64,000 nt of DNA, taken from Pyruvatibacter mobilis (GTDB lineage Bacteria; Pseudomonadota; Alphaproteobacteria; CGMCC-115125). Shown one piece after another: positions 36,440-45,628 of the stretch. The DNA is taken from contig NZ_CP051630.1 of assembly GCF_012848855.1 (NCBI RefSeq), positions 1,963,501 through 2,027,500 of the forward strand, written 5' to 3'. A model generated the notes under the pieces. The model was given only the letters and a program-made list of their open reading frames with translations, was not told the DNA's origin and made no database searches. A program made the position numbers and the translations under genes. How positions within the stretch are numbered: position 1 is the first letter of the stretch; every line of letters starts with the position of its first letter.

Positions 36440-36784
36440 ATGAAGACACCTCAAACCGTCGTGGAGACAGCGCATTTCCAGAAGCGCGCTGCTGCCATCG
36501 GGTTGGACGAGGCAACGATCGATCTGATCAAAACAACGATCTCGCGCAATCCGGCATTTGGGGATGCGATGCAGGGCACTGGCGGATTTCGTAAGGGCCG
36601 CTTCGCCCTGCCCGGCAGAGGGAAAAGCGGTGGCGTTCGGACGGTGCATTTTTTCAGTGGTGACACGATGCCTGTCTTTTTGATCGACGTTTTCAGCAAA
36701 GGTCAGAAAGCCAATCTTACACAGGCCGAACGCAACGCCCTGAAGTCTGTCGCGGTCGCGATTAAGAAGGAGTACGCGAAATGA
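36440..36784 (+). CDS. HigB-like (RelE/ParE-superfamily) toxin
   Basis: A 114-residue protein: VVETAHFQKRAAAIGLDEATIDLI, then AFGDAMQGTGGFRKGRFALPGRGKSGGVRTVHFF and VFLIDVFSKGQKANLTQAERNALK, the pattern of HigB-2/RelE-type mRNA interferases (R-x-x-x motif in SGGVRTVHFF and Lys-rich last helix). It overlaps the antitoxin gene by four bases (ATGA). Toxin-first order is typical of HigBA. Confidence 0.88.
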   Translation: MKTPQTVVETAHFQKRAAAIGLDEATIDLIKTTISRNPAFGDAMQGTGGFRKGRFALPGRGKSGGVRTVHFFSGDTMPVFLIDVFSKGQKANLTQAERNALKSVAVAIKKEYAK

Positions 36785-37074
36785 CCAAGGCTGGAGACAG
36801 CATTCTTGCCGGTGCGCGTGAGGCCCTTGAATTTGCCCAAGGCAAGCGCACTGGTGCGAAGGTGCATATTCCCGATAAGATCGATGCCCGACGCATCCGC
36901 CGCAAAACCGGCATGACGCAACCCGAATTTGCTGCGTATTTCGGCGTCCCGGTAGGCACACTCAGGGGCTGGGAGCAGGGCCGGCGCGATCCAGACGGAG
37001 CCGCCCGGACACTGCTGCGAATGGTTGATGCAGACCCGCAGGGCGTCATCAAGATCATGAGGAAGGTGGCCTGA
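36781..37074 (+). CDS. HigA-like XRE antitoxin
   Basis: A 97-residue protein with a helix-turn-helix (RRIRRKTGMTQPEFAAYFGVPVGTLRGWEQGRRDPDG-type; matches HigA-2/NadS). The N-terminal 45 residues (SILAGAREALEFAQGK) form the toxin-binding arm. It presumably neutralises the toxin and represses the promoter through the repeats at 36399-36427. Confidence 0.88.
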   Translation: MTKAGDSILAGAREALEFAQGKRTGAKVHIPDKIDARRIRRKTGMTQPEFAAYFGVPVGTLRGWEQGRRDPDGAARTLLRMVDADPQGVIKIMRKVA

Positions 37075-37205
37075 CTGTTCGGGCACCCGTTCATAAATGG
37101 CTGGGATACTGTTCATCCATGAACTGGACAAGTGGGGCCTGCGGGCCAAATATCCTGCAAAGACTTTCGGGCCGATGTGCCCTCTTTTGATCCTGGAGAG
37201 ACCCC

Positions 37206-38210
37206 ATGGCCATTCCTGCCCATATCCGTGACAACCTGCGGATGCCGGTGATCGGCTCGCCGCTGTTCATCGTGTCCGGCCCTGAACTCGTCATTGCGCA
37301 GTGCAAGGCGGGCATTATCGGCTCCTTCCCGGCGCTCAATGCGCGTCCGGCGGAAGTGCTGGAAGAGTGGATCGTCCGTATCAAGACGGAACTGGCGGAG
37401 TACCAGGCCGCCAACCCGGACAAGAAGGTGGCGCCGTTTGCCGTCAACCAGATCTGTCATTCGTCGAATGACCGTCTCGAGCACGACATGGAGATCTGCA
37501 AGAAGCACGAAGTGCCGATCATCATCACGTCGCTGCGTCCGCCGGCCTTCGTGGTGGAAGCCGCGCATTCCTATGGCGGCGTGGTCTATCACGACGTGAT
37601 CAATGTGAAGCACGCCAAGAAGGCTGCCGAGCAGGGTGTGGACGGGCTGATCCTTGTGTGCGCCGGTGCCGGTGGCCATGCAGGCACGCTGTCGCCATTT
37701 GCGCTGGTGCGCGAGGTGAAGGAATGGTTCGACGGCACGGTCATCCTGTCGGGCGCCATGTCGGACGGGGCGTCGATTGCCGGTGCGCTCGCCATGGGTG
37801 CTGACTTTGCCTATATGGGCACGCGCTTCATCGCCACGCAGGAAGCCAATGCGGACCCGGCCTACAAGGAATCGCTGATCAAGCACGCGGCGGAAGACAT
37901 CGTCTATTCCAACCTGTTCACCGGTGTGCACGGCAACTACCTGGCGCCGTCCATCGTGGATGCGGGCATGGACCCGAACAATCTGCCGGAAGCGGACAAG
38001 TCGAAGATGAATTTCGGCTCAGGCGGCAACACCAAGTCGAAGGCCTGGAAGGACATCTGGGGCTCTGGTCAGGGCATCGGCACCATTGAGGATGCCCCCG
38101 CCGTGGGCGAGCTGATTGACCGGCTGGAAGAACAGTTCCGCGATGCGGTGAACGACTTCAATGGCCGCCTTATCGGCGATGCCGCTGCGACCAAGGCAGC
38201 CGCGGAATAA
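37206..38210 (+). CDS. Nitronate monooxygenase family protein, copy 2
   Basis: A 334-residue FMN TIM-barrel protein, only distantly related to copy 1. It has NLRMPVIGSPLFIVSGPELV at the start, FAVNQICHSSNDRLEHDMEIC, VCAGAGGHAGTLSPFALVREV with the His of the active-site loop, and MSDGASIAGALAMGADFAYMGTRF. The GGAGAG site precedes the ATG. A strong terminator follows. It may act on a different nitro compound or enoyl-type substrate. Confidence 0.88.
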   Translation: MAIPAHIRDNLRMPVIGSPLFIVSGPELVIAQCKAGIIGSFPALNARPAEVLEEWIVRIKTELAEYQAANPDKKVAPFAVNQICHSSNDRLEHDMEICKKHEVPIIITSLRPPAFVVEAAHSYGGVVYHDVINVKHAKKAAEQGVDGLILVCAGAGGHAGTLSPFALVREVKEWFDGTVILSGAMSDGASIAGALAMGADFAYMGTRFIATQEANADPAYKESLIKHAAEDIVYSNLFTGVHGNYLAPSIVDAGMDPNNLPEADKSKMNFGSGGNTKSKAWKDIWGSGQGIGTIEDAPAVGELIDRLEEQFRDAVNDFNGRLIGDAAATKAAAE

Positions 38211-38227
38211 TCTTCACGACATTCAGG

Positions 38228-38263
38228 GGCCTGTGGCTGCGCATGGCAGCCACAGGCCTTTGT
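38228..38263 (+). terminator. Terminator after nitronate monooxygenase copy 2
   Basis: GGCCTGTGGCTGC (38228-38240) pairs with GCAGCCACAGGCC (38246-38258) around a five-base loop, followed by TTTGTT. A 13-pair stem. Confidence 0.85.
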
Positions 38264-38313
38264 TCTGAGACGCCGCAGGGCAAGGCGCCGCTCGAAGAAA
38301 CAGAGCATCCGCC

Positions 38314-39339
38314 CTACTCCGCCGCCGGGATGCGGGCCGCACGCGGCAGCGTTTCATCCGCCGGGACACAGTCCAGTTCCTCGAGCACCTGACGCAGGCC
38401 GGTGACCACCGGTGTGTGCGGCTCTACCCCGAGGAATGCCACAAGCTTCGCATTGTCGAGGCGCATGGGCCGCTGCCAGAGATAGCGCATCTCCAGCATC
38501 TCGCGGAATGTCTCCTCCACCGGTGACAGGAGCCGGATCAGCCACCAGGGAAAGCGGCGGATCGGCAGGGTGTCGTCACCCGCTGCCGCCCGTGTCGCAT
38601 GGGCGAGATCGATGCCGTTCTCAAACCAGTAGCCATTGAAGTGGAAGCGGGCGAAGAGGGGCAGCTCCTCCCGCCGCGCGATGAGCTGCGCAAACGTCTC
38701 AGCAACGTCTGGCAGATAGGCCCAGGCATGGCCCACCTCGTGCCTGCCCGGATAGGTGATCTTGCGCAGCGGCTTGCCCGGGGTGACGACGCCCTGGGCG
38801 AACCAGTTGTTCGCCACCGTGCCGCCGATGAAATCCCCCGCCCGCACGATCAGGACCGGGATACCCTCGACGGACGCCTGGTGGAGGCGGTTTTCCATCT
38901 GTACCCGGAGCTTTCCCTTGCGGGTGACAGGGTTCTGAGGCGCGTCCTCCGCGACCACCGCGCCTGCATCGGGCCCGTAATTGTAGACCGTGCCCGGAAA
39001 CACGATGCGGGCCTTGTGAGCCCTGGCAGCGGCGATGGTGCTCTCGAGCATGGGCAGGACGCGACCCCGCCAATTGCGGTAGCCGGGCGGGTTGACGCCG
39101 TGGAAGATCAGCTCCGCGCCCTCGGCGGCCCGCATCACGTCGGCACTGCGCATGGCATCGCCCCTGACCCAGTCCACACCGGTGAGGCCGGGGGTACGGG
39201 CTGCCTTGCGGGGCTTGCGGGCCATGGCGCGGACGCGCCACCCCTGCTTCACCAGCGCTGCCGCCACCGCGCTGCCAATGCCGCCACTTGCCCCGAGCAC
39301 AAGCGCCAGCGGGGCCGTCTGTTCCGTCATCATTGTCAT
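38314..39339 (-). CDS. NAD(P)-binding extended SDR / epimerase-like protein
   Basis: About 341 residues. Rossmann motif VLGASGGIGSAVAAAL, then VRAMARKPRKA; ELIFHGVNPPGYRNW and VFPGTVYNYGPDAG correspond to the extended-SDR catalytic area (Tyr in YNYG). ATG 39339 has GGGAG six bases upstream; the ATG at 39345 abuts that site. It is divergent from a LysR gene, which probably regulates it. Substrate unknown; NmrA- or epimerase-like function is possible. Confidence 0.85.
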   Translation of the reverse strand: MTMMTEQTAPLALVLGASGGIGSAVAAALVKQGWRVRAMARKPRKAARTPGLTGVDWVRGDAMRSADVMRAAEGAELIFHGVNPPGYRNWRGRVLPMLESTIAAARAHKARIVFPGTVYNYGPDAGAVVAEDAPQNPVTRKGKLRVQMENRLHQASVEGIPVLIVRAGDFIGGTVANNWFAQGVVTPGKPLRKITYPGRHEVGHAWAYLPDVAETFAQLIARREELPLFARFHFNGYWFENGIDLAHATRAAAGDDTLPIRRFPWWLIRLLSPVEETFREMLEMRYLWQRPMRLDNAKLVAFLGVEPHTPVVTGLRQVLEELDCVPADETLPRAARIPAAE

Positions 39340-39444
39340 GGTCATCTCCCGTCATCATCGATGGATGAAAGATGGGCTATGTCCTGACGCATATAAATTC
39401 GCGATAATCGGTTCTTATCTATTCAATTATGTATATCATGAGGC

Positions 39445-40368
39445 ATGTCATCCGACCCCAAACTTCCGCAGAGCGGCATCTCCGGCACAGGGCCCGGCTG
39501 GGAGATGTACCGCTCCTTCCTGGCGGTAATCCGCGAAGGCAGCCTGTCCGGCGCAGCGCGGGCGCTGGGGCTTACCCAGCCGACCATCGGCCGCCACATG
39601 GATGCGCTGGAGGCAGCGCTCGGGGTGCCGCTGTTCACAAGATCACGATCCGGGCTGACGCCGACGGAGGGTGCGCTGGCGCTGGTGCCCCATGCGGAAG
39701 CGATGGCGAGTGCCGCGGCGGCACTGGAACGGGCAGCGTCGGGGGACGCTGAAGAAGACCGGGGCACGGTGCGGCTGACCGCAAGCGAGATGATCGGCAC
39801 GGAAGTGCTGCCGCCGATCCTTACCCGTTTCCGGGCGCAGCATCCGCGCATTGATCTGGAACTGGTGATTTCCAACCGTAATCAGGACCTGCTGCGGAGG
39901 GACGCGGATATCGCCATCCGCATGACCCGACCGACACAGACGGCGCTTGTTGCCAAAAAGGCGGGCAGCGTGGCGCTGGGCCTGCACGCCCATCCCCAGT
40001 ATGCGGCCCGGCACGGGCTGCCCGAGCGTGTTGAGGATGTGTTCCGCCACCCGGTCATCGGATTTGACCGGGCCCCGTCGATCCGCGATCCGGGCCAGCT
40101 CAATCTGCCTCTCAACCGGGACATGTTCGCCTTCCGGGCGGATAGCGACTACACGCAATATGCGATGCTGAAGGCCGGCTATGGCATCGGCATCTGCCAA
40201 TATCCCCTTGGCCGGCGGGACGGGCTCATTGCCTTTCTGCCGGATGCGCTAGATTTCGCGCTGGATATATGGATCGTGATGCATGAAGACCTGCGCACCA
40301 GCCGCCGCATGCGCCTGATGTTCGACCATCTGGCGGACGACCTGACGGCCTATTGCCGCAAAGGCTGA
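39445..40368 (+). CDS. LysR-family transcriptional regulator 2
   Basis: A 307-residue LysR protein with winged helix (MYRSFLAVIREGSLSGAARALGLTQPTIGRHMDALEAALG) and effector domain. The 105-base gap to the divergent SDR gene is AT-rich and contains the shared promoter region (for example ATAATCGGTTCTTAT), suitable for a T-N11-A box. Regulation of the SDR is inferred from this arrangement. Confidence 0.9.
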   Translation: MSSDPKLPQSGISGTGPGWEMYRSFLAVIREGSLSGAARALGLTQPTIGRHMDALEAALGVPLFTRSRSGLTPTEGALALVPHAEAMASAAAALERAASGDAEEDRGTVRLTASEMIGTEVLPPILTRFRAQHPRIDLELVISNRNQDLLRRDADIAIRMTRPTQTALVAKKAGSVALGLHAHPQYAARHGLPERVEDVFRHPVIGFDRAPSIRDPGQLNLPLNRDMFAFRADSDYTQYAMLKAGYGIGICQYPLGRRDGLIAFLPDALDFALDIWIVMHEDLRTSRRMRLMFDHLADDLTAYCRKG

Positions 40369-40379
40369 TACGGCTGAGA

Positions 40380-40405
40380 GCCTTGTTGCCCCTACGGCAA
40401 CAGGC
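40380..40405. terminator. Hairpin between LysR 2 and gcdH
   Basis: GCCTTGTTGCC and GGCAACAGGC pair with one bulged T around CCTAC. There is no T-run. It may end the LysR transcript or lie in the gcdH leader. Confidence 0.45.
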
Positions 40406-40440
40406 TAGTGTCCGCGCCTCACATCTGACGGAGTAAGAGA

Positions 40441-41685
40441 ATGTCCGAAGCCATCAAGCTTGGTGCGGCCGACAAGCCGTTTGACCCGTCGCCGGAAGCC
40501 TCCGCGCCGTTTTCCTGGGAAGACCCGTTCTACCTGGAAGACCAGCTGACGGAAGACGAGCGCATGGTCCGCGACAGCGCCAAGGCCTATTGCCAGGACA
40601 AGCTGATGCCGCGGGTGCGCGAGGCGAACCGCAACGAAGTATTTCACCGCGAGATCATGAACGAGATGGGCGAGTTGGGCCTGCTCGGCTCGACGATCCC
40701 GGAAGCCTATGGCTGCGCGGGACTCAATTATGTCTCCTACGGGCTGATCGCCCGCGAGGTGGAAGGCGTCGACTCCGGTTACCGCTCGGCGATGAGTGTG
40801 CAGTCATCGCTTGTGATGCACCCGATCTATGCCTACGGCACCGAAGAGCAGCGGATGAAATATCTGCCGAAGCTCGCCACCGGCGAATGGGTCGGCTGCT
40901 TCGGCCTCACGGAACCGGATCACGGGTCTGACCCCGGCGGGATGGTGACGCGCGCGAAGCCGGTGGATGGCGGCTACATCCTCAACGGCGCGAAGATGTG
41001 GATCACCAATTCACCGATCGCCGACCTTGCCGTTGTGTGGGCGAAGCTCGCCGACGACAACGGCAAGGACACGATCCGCGGCTTCGTGGTCGAGCGCGGC
41101 TTTGAGGGCTTCGAGACGCCGAAGATCGAGGGCAAGTTCTCGCTGCGCGCGTCGATCACCGGCGAGATCGTGCTGAGCGATGTGTTCGTGCCGGCGGAAA
41201 ACCTGCTGCCGAATGTGGAAGGCCTCAAGGGGCCGTTCGGCTGCCTTAACCGCGCGCGCTACGGCATTGCCTGGGGTGCCATGGGGGCTGCGGAATTCTG
41301 CTGGCATCAGGCCCGTCAGTACACGGTGGACCGCAAGCAGTTCGGCCGCCCGCTGGCGCAGACGCAGCTGATCCAGAAGAAACTCGCCGACATGCAGACG
41401 GAGATTTCACTCGGACTGCAGGCAGCGCTGCGCGTCGGCCGGCTGTTCGACGAAAAGCGCGCCGCCCCGCCGATGATCTCGCTCATCAAGCGCAACAATT
41501 GCGGCAAGGCGCTGGATATCGCGCGGCAGGCGCGTGACATGCATGGCGGCAATGGCGTGTCGGACGAGTATCACGTGATCCGCCACGTGATGAACCTGGA
41601 AGCGGTCAACACCTATGAGGGCACCCACGACGTGCACGCCCTCATTCTGGGTCGGGCGCAGACGGGGCTTCAGGCGTTCTTCTAG
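40441..41685 (+). CDS. gcdH: Glutaryl-CoA dehydrogenase
   Basis: A 414-residue acyl-CoA dehydrogenase of the glutaryl-CoA type: [79 protein letters not shown] (FAD site) and the catalytic Glu in [12 protein letters not shown], a signature of GcdH. It converts glutaryl-CoA to crotonyl-CoA with FAD during lysine, tryptophan and aromatic-acid breakdown. GGAG lies eight bases before the ATG. Confidence 0.93.
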   Translation: MSEAIKLGAADKPFDPSPEASAPFSWEDPFYLEDQLTEDERMVRDSAKAYCQDKLMPRVREANRNEVFHREIMNEMGELGLLGSTIPEAYGCAGLNYVSYGLIAREVEGVDSGYRSAMSVQSSLVMHPIYAYGTEEQRMKYLPKLATGEWVGCFGLTEPDHGSDPGGMVTRAKPVDGGYILNGAKMWITNSPIADLAVVWAKLADDNGKDTIRGFVVERGFEGFETPKIEGKFSLRASITGEIVLSDVFVPAENLLPNVEGLKGPFGCLNRARYGIAWGAMGAAEFCWHQARQYTVDRKQFGRPLAQTQLIQKKLADMQTEISLGLQAALRVGRLFDEKRAAPPMISLIKRNNCGKALDIARQARDMHGGNGVSDEYHVIRHVMNLEAVNTYEGTHDVHALILGRAQTGLQAFF

Positions 41686-41689
41686 GCCG

Positions 41690-42712
41690 TCAGGCTGACG
41701 GGATTTCTTCGTCGTCGCGCCCTGCGCCGAGCAGGAACGCGGCGGCGAAGGCGACTGTCCAGGTGATGCCGAGGATGAGCCAGCCATTCTCCGGGTGATG
41801 CGTGGCCTTGAGGGCCAGGGGCAGCATGGCCCCCAGCGACAGGGCCCAGAAGGCCAGCACCACCGGCTGGTGCCCGCCCCAGCGGCGGGACAGGCGCTGA
41901 TAGACGTGAGCGCGGTGGGCGCCGAAGAGATCCCTGTACAGAATGACCCGCATGGCGCGCGTGACGGTGGCGTCGGCGATGAAGGGGGTCATCAGAATGC
42001 CCCAGGCCCACAGGCTGACGCTGTCTGACGTCGCGATGGCGACAGTGCCCGTGACAAGGCCGATGAAGCCCGACGAGACATCGCCCATGAAGATGCGGGC
42101 AGGCGGCCAGTTGAACATAAGAAAGCCGAGGGCAGCCGCGCCCAGCAGGATGAGAAAGGCGCCAGCGCCCGCCTCACCTGCGCCGATCAGCATGGCGCCG
42201 CCCGCAGCCCCCACGAACAGCGTATGACTGCCGGCAAGGCCGTCGATCCCGTCCATGAAATTGGTGAGGTTGATGAGCCAGCCGAGGGCGATGACGGCAA
42301 GGATGGTGCCTGCGAGGCCGGGCACAAATATTGTGCCGCCCACCGGCACCGGCGGGATGCCACCGATGACAAGAACGGCAAAACACGCGGCCGCCAGCTG
42401 CGCGATGAGGCGCGGCAGGGCCGGCAGGTTGAGCCGGTCATCCAGGAAGCCGACAAGGGCGACGAGCCCCCCTGCCCCTGCCAGTGCAAGTGCCAGGCTG
42501 TCAGCGACGTGGCCGCCATGCCAGAGGACCCACAGGCCCGCAAACGCCGACAGGACAATGGCGATGCCGCCGCCACGGGGTGTCGGCACCGTGTGGGAGC
42601 TGCGCTCATTGGGCACATCAAGCTGACGGGTGCTGGCCCAGACGAGCACCACGGCAACGAGGTTGAGCGACAGGGTGATGATCGCAAGGGCGGCGAGAAA
42701 GGCGTTGTGCAT
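41690..42712 (-). CDS. WecA/MraY-family glycosyl-1-phosphate transferase
   Basis: A 340-residue polytopic protein with family motifs: SSHTVPTPRGGGIAIV, the metal-binding VGFLDDRLNL, NFMDGIDGLAG, the conserved RIFMGDVSSGF and the late His motif HRAHVYQRLSR. It links a sugar-1-phosphate to undecaprenyl phosphate, starting polysaccharide assembly. Its start overlaps the stop of the O-antigen-ligase-like gene by one base, so they are co-translated. Stops convergently four bases from gcdH. Confidence 0.9.
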   Translation of the reverse strand: MHNAFLAALAIITLSLNLVAVVLVWASTRQLDVPNERSSHTVPTPRGGGIAIVLSAFAGLWVLWHGGHVADSLALALAGAGGLVALVGFLDDRLNLPALPRLIAQLAAACFAVLVIGGIPPVPVGGTIFVPGLAGTILAVIALGWLINLTNFMDGIDGLAGSHTLFVGAAGGAMLIGAGEAGAGAFLILLGAAALGFLMFNWPPARIFMGDVSSGFIGLVTGTVAIATSDSVSLWAWGILMTPFIADATVTRAMRVILYRDLFGAHRAHVYQRLSRRWGGHQPVVLAFWALSLGAMLPLALKATHHPENGWLILGITWTVAFAAAFLLGAGRDDEEIPSA

Positions 42713-43992
42713 CAGCTTGAGCCTTCCTGCCGGACCAGGATCAGCAGCATGGCGACGATCATGCCCAGGGTGGCGATCCACCAGAACTGCCAGACCCCAT
42801 AGCTGAGATGCAGCATGGCTACCGCCGACGCCCAGCCGCCCATGAGGCTTGCGCGAAGAAGCAGACCCTGCGCCTGCCGCCAGATCATCTGTGTGAGGAT
42901 GAACAGCAGGACCGCATACAGAAGCGCGCCGATGCCGCCCAGCTCCAGCCATATCTGGATGGCAGCATTGTGCGGGTGCAGCGGCAGGGCTTCGAAGCGG
43001 ATGGCGCTGTCGGCGCCGAGCACCGGCAGGTCAACACCGCCACGGCCGATGATGCGGGATGCCTCGATGCCATAGCCGGTCACGGGCTCCCGCGCGATGA
43101 GGGCGGCGGCGTTGTCCCAGATGGCGAGCCTGTGAATGATGCTGGGGTCAGCACTCTTCACGCTGTCCCCCACGCTTGCATAGAGGCGCTCTGCCATGAA
43201 GGGGGCTGCGATGACGGCTGCTGCGAGAAGCGCTGCAAGTGCGGGTGCCGTGAGCTTGCTGCGGCTCACGGCGGGAATGAGCGTGATGCCGGCGATGACC
43301 AGCCCGCCAGCCATGGCGAGAAGCGGCGTCTGTGCCGGGGACAGGGCAATGGCCACGCAGCCAAGGGCGAAGACGGCAAGAGCGCCTGTCTTGCGCTGCG
43401 CGTGCCACAGCCAGCCGGCGAAGGGGAGCAGGATGATGCCGGTGACGGACGCCAGATGGGTGAGCCGGTTGGCGAGATAGCCGTTGGTGCTGTAGTGCAG
43501 CCCCGGCTCCTGCGCGGCAAGGGGCGGGATCGCCTGGCCATACACCTCGCCATTGAAGAGATAGCGGGCGGCGCGGAGGATCTGCATGTCGAACAGGGTT
43601 TCGACAAAGAGCAGCCCGATCATCAGCAGAAAGGATGCGACGATGCCGGTGCGTGCCAGCGTGCGGCTTGAGACGGGCAGCGCGGCGAAAGCTGCGGGCA
43701 GCAGGGCAGCTGCGGCAATCATCAGGGCGATGCGCAGCGCGCGCTCCAGACCTTCCGCGCCTGCGATGGACCAGGCGGATGACAGGAGCAGCCACACGAG
43801 AAAGGCTGCGAGCACCGTATAGGCGGGCTGGGCGCGCAATGTGGCGGCAAGCTGCCGCCAGTCGGCCGCCACGAGCGCTGTCAGCAGCATCAGGCCTGCG
43901 GCGATGGGCGGGGCTTTTTCAAGCAGCAGCAGAATGACAGCCAGCAGCACGCTGAGGGTCAGCAGGCCATATCCCGCAGTCTTTTCGCGCAA
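42712..43992 (-). CDS. O-antigen ligase/polymerase-like membrane protein
   Basis: A 426-residue protein with about ten to twelve hydrophobic segments and a long periplasmic loop of the Wzy_C/WaaL type (IHRLAIWDNAAALIAREPVTGYGIEASR, then LPLHPHNAAIQIWLELGGIGALL, including the H-x-H-N motif). It attaches or polymerises polysaccharide on a lipid carrier. First gene of a two-gene unit with the WecA-type transferase; no other polysaccharide genes are in the window. Confidence 0.85.
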   Translation of the reverse strand: MREKTAGYGLLTLSVLLAVILLLLEKAPPIAAGLMLLTALVAADWRQLAATLRAQPAYTVLAAFLVWLLLSSAWSIAGAEGLERALRIALMIAAAALLPAAFAALPVSSRTLARTGIVASFLLMIGLLFVETLFDMQILRAARYLFNGEVYGQAIPPLAAQEPGLHYSTNGYLANRLTHLASVTGIILLPFAGWLWHAQRKTGALAVFALGCVAIALSPAQTPLLAMAGGLVIAGITLIPAVSRSKLTAPALAALLAAAVIAAPFMAERLYASVGDSVKSADPSIIHRLAIWDNAAALIAREPVTGYGIEASRIIGRGGVDLPVLGADSAIRFEALPLHPHNAAIQIWLELGGIGALLYAVLLFILTQMIWRQAQGLLLRASLMGGWASAVAMLHLSYGVWQFWWIATLGMIVAMLLILVRQEGSS

Positions 43993-44041
43993 TCTGCCTC
44001 TCCCCGCTTGCCCCCATGGACCAGGCGCATCCGGAAGGACG

Positions 44042-44078
44042 ACGCCCGCGCCCCGGCTGATTACCGGAGCGCGGGCGT
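44042..44078 (-). terminator. Terminator-like hairpin after the aldehyde dehydrogenase
   Basis: ACGCCCGCG (44042-44050) pairs with CGCGGGCGT (44070-44078) with CCGG pairs inside. It lies 26 bases past the dehydrogenase stop on the minus strand; there is no clear T-run. Confidence 0.6.
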
Positions 44079-44103
44079 GTCTGCAACCAGTGAGGTGCGC
44101 GGC

Positions 44104-45546
44104 CTATGAGGGGTCGCGGATCACCAGGAGGCGGGTTTCGGTCATGTCCTCGATGGCCCAGCGGATGCCCTCGCGACCGAGGCCTGAATCCTTCACGCCG
44201 CCATAGGGCATGTGGTCGACACGCCAGGACGGCACGTCACCGACGACCACGCCGCCGACATCAAGAATGTCCCAGGCCTGCATGGTCTTGTAGAGGTCGC
44301 GGGTGAAAACGCCCGCCTGAAGGCCATAGCGGCTGTCATTGACCTTGTGCAGGGCGGCTTCGAAATCGTCAAAGCGCGACAGCACGGCCAGTGGGCCGAA
44401 AGCTTCCTCCCGCACGGCATCGCAGCCGTCGGGTACATCTTCCATGATGGTGGCCTGCAGCATCTTGCCGTCGAGCTTGCCGCCGGTGAGGATTTTGGCG
44501 CCCTTTTCTTCGGCGTCCTTGATCCAGCCATGCAGCCGCTCGGCTTCCTTTTCGGAGATCATCGGGCCGATGAAGGTGTCTTCGTCGTGGGGGTTCCCTG
44601 CCTTCAACTTCGAGGCGGCCTCGACGAAGCGGGCCTTGAAGTCGTCATAGACCTTCTCGTGCACCAGGATGCGCTGGACGCCGATGCAGCTCTGGCCTGA
44701 CTGGTAGAAGGCGCCGAAGATCATCCGCTCCACGGCGTCTTCAAGATCGGCATCCTCATCGACGATGCAGGCCGCGTTGCCGCCGAGTTCGAGGATCACC
44801 GGCTTGCGGCCGGCCTTGGCCTTGAGGTCCCAGCCGACTTCCGCAGAGCCGGTGAAGCTGAGGAGCTTGAGGCGGTCATCCTCGGTGAACAGGCGGGCAC
44901 CGTCGCGGCGGCAGGGCAGAATGGAGAACGCGCCCTTGGGCAGATCGGTTTCCGCCAGCGTCTCGCCGATGATCAGCGCGCCGATGGGCGTGAGGCTCGC
45001 AGGCTTGAGAATGAAGGGGCAGCCGGCTGCCAGCGCCGGGGCCACCTTGTGGGCGGCCAGGTTGAGCGGAAAGTTGAAGGGCGAGATGAAGGAGCACGGG
45101 CCGATGGGCACGCGCTTCCACATGCCGCGATAGCCTGACGCGCGCTCGGCATTGTCCAGCGGCATCACTTCGCCATAGATGCGCTCGGCCTCACCTGCGG
45201 CGATGCGGAAGGTCTCGATAAGGCGGGTGACCTCGCCGCGCGCGTCCTTGATGGGCTTGCCAGCTTCGATGCACAGGGCACGGGCAAGCTCTTCCTGCCG
45301 CTCGGTAAAGCGCTTCACGCAATGGTCGAGGATCTCGCGGCGCTCATAGGCTTTCATCTTCGCCATGGGTTCAGCCGCCTCGACAGCTGCGGCAATGGCT
45401 TCATCAATCGCCGCCTCATCGGCAAGCGCGACGCGGGTGGCGACCTCACCGGTATATTTGTCTTCCACCTCGAGATCGGTGTTGGGCTGGCGGGGCTCGT
45501 TTGCCAGGTAATAGGGGTATTCGCTCTTCAGGCTGTGCTCTGACAT
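44104..45546 (-). CDS. Aldehyde dehydrogenase family protein
   Basis: A 480-residue NAD(P)-dependent aldehyde dehydrogenase: SFISPFNFPLNLAAHKVAPA, LSFTGSAEVGWDLK, the active-site Glu in VILELGGNAACIVDEDAD and the catalytic Cys in YQSGQSCIGVQRI. The C-terminal GGVKDSGLGREGIRWAIEDMTE completes the fold. ATG 45546 has AAGGAG six bases upstream. It lies 82 bases downstream of the acetolactate-synthase-like gene and is probably co-transcribed; the substrate may be the product of that enzyme (inference). Confidence 0.92.
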   Translation of the reverse strand: MSEHSLKSEYPYYLANEPRQPNTDLEVEDKYTGEVATRVALADEAAIDEAIAAAVEAAEPMAKMKAYERREILDHCVKRFTERQEELARALCIEAGKPIKDARGEVTRLIETFRIAAGEAERIYGEVMPLDNAERASGYRGMWKRVPIGPCSFISPFNFPLNLAAHKVAPALAAGCPFILKPASLTPIGALIIGETLAETDLPKGAFSILPCRRDGARLFTEDDRLKLLSFTGSAEVGWDLKAKAGRKPVILELGGNAACIVDEDADLEDAVERMIFGAFYQSGQSCIGVQRILVHEKVYDDFKARFVEAASKLKAGNPHDEDTFIGPMISEKEAERLHGWIKDAEEKGAKILTGGKLDGKMLQATIMEDVPDGCDAVREEAFGPLAVLSRFDDFEAALHKVNDSRYGLQAGVFTRDLYKTMQAWDILDVGGVVVGDVPSWRVDHMPYGGVKDSGLGREGIRWAIEDMTETRLLVIRDPS

Positions 45547-45628
45547 CTGCGTCTCCTTGTTGCCGTTGGGACGTGGCGGCGCCGGAGGATTGTCCGGCCC
45601 GGACAGGACGGGGTCTGACGGCGGGGCG

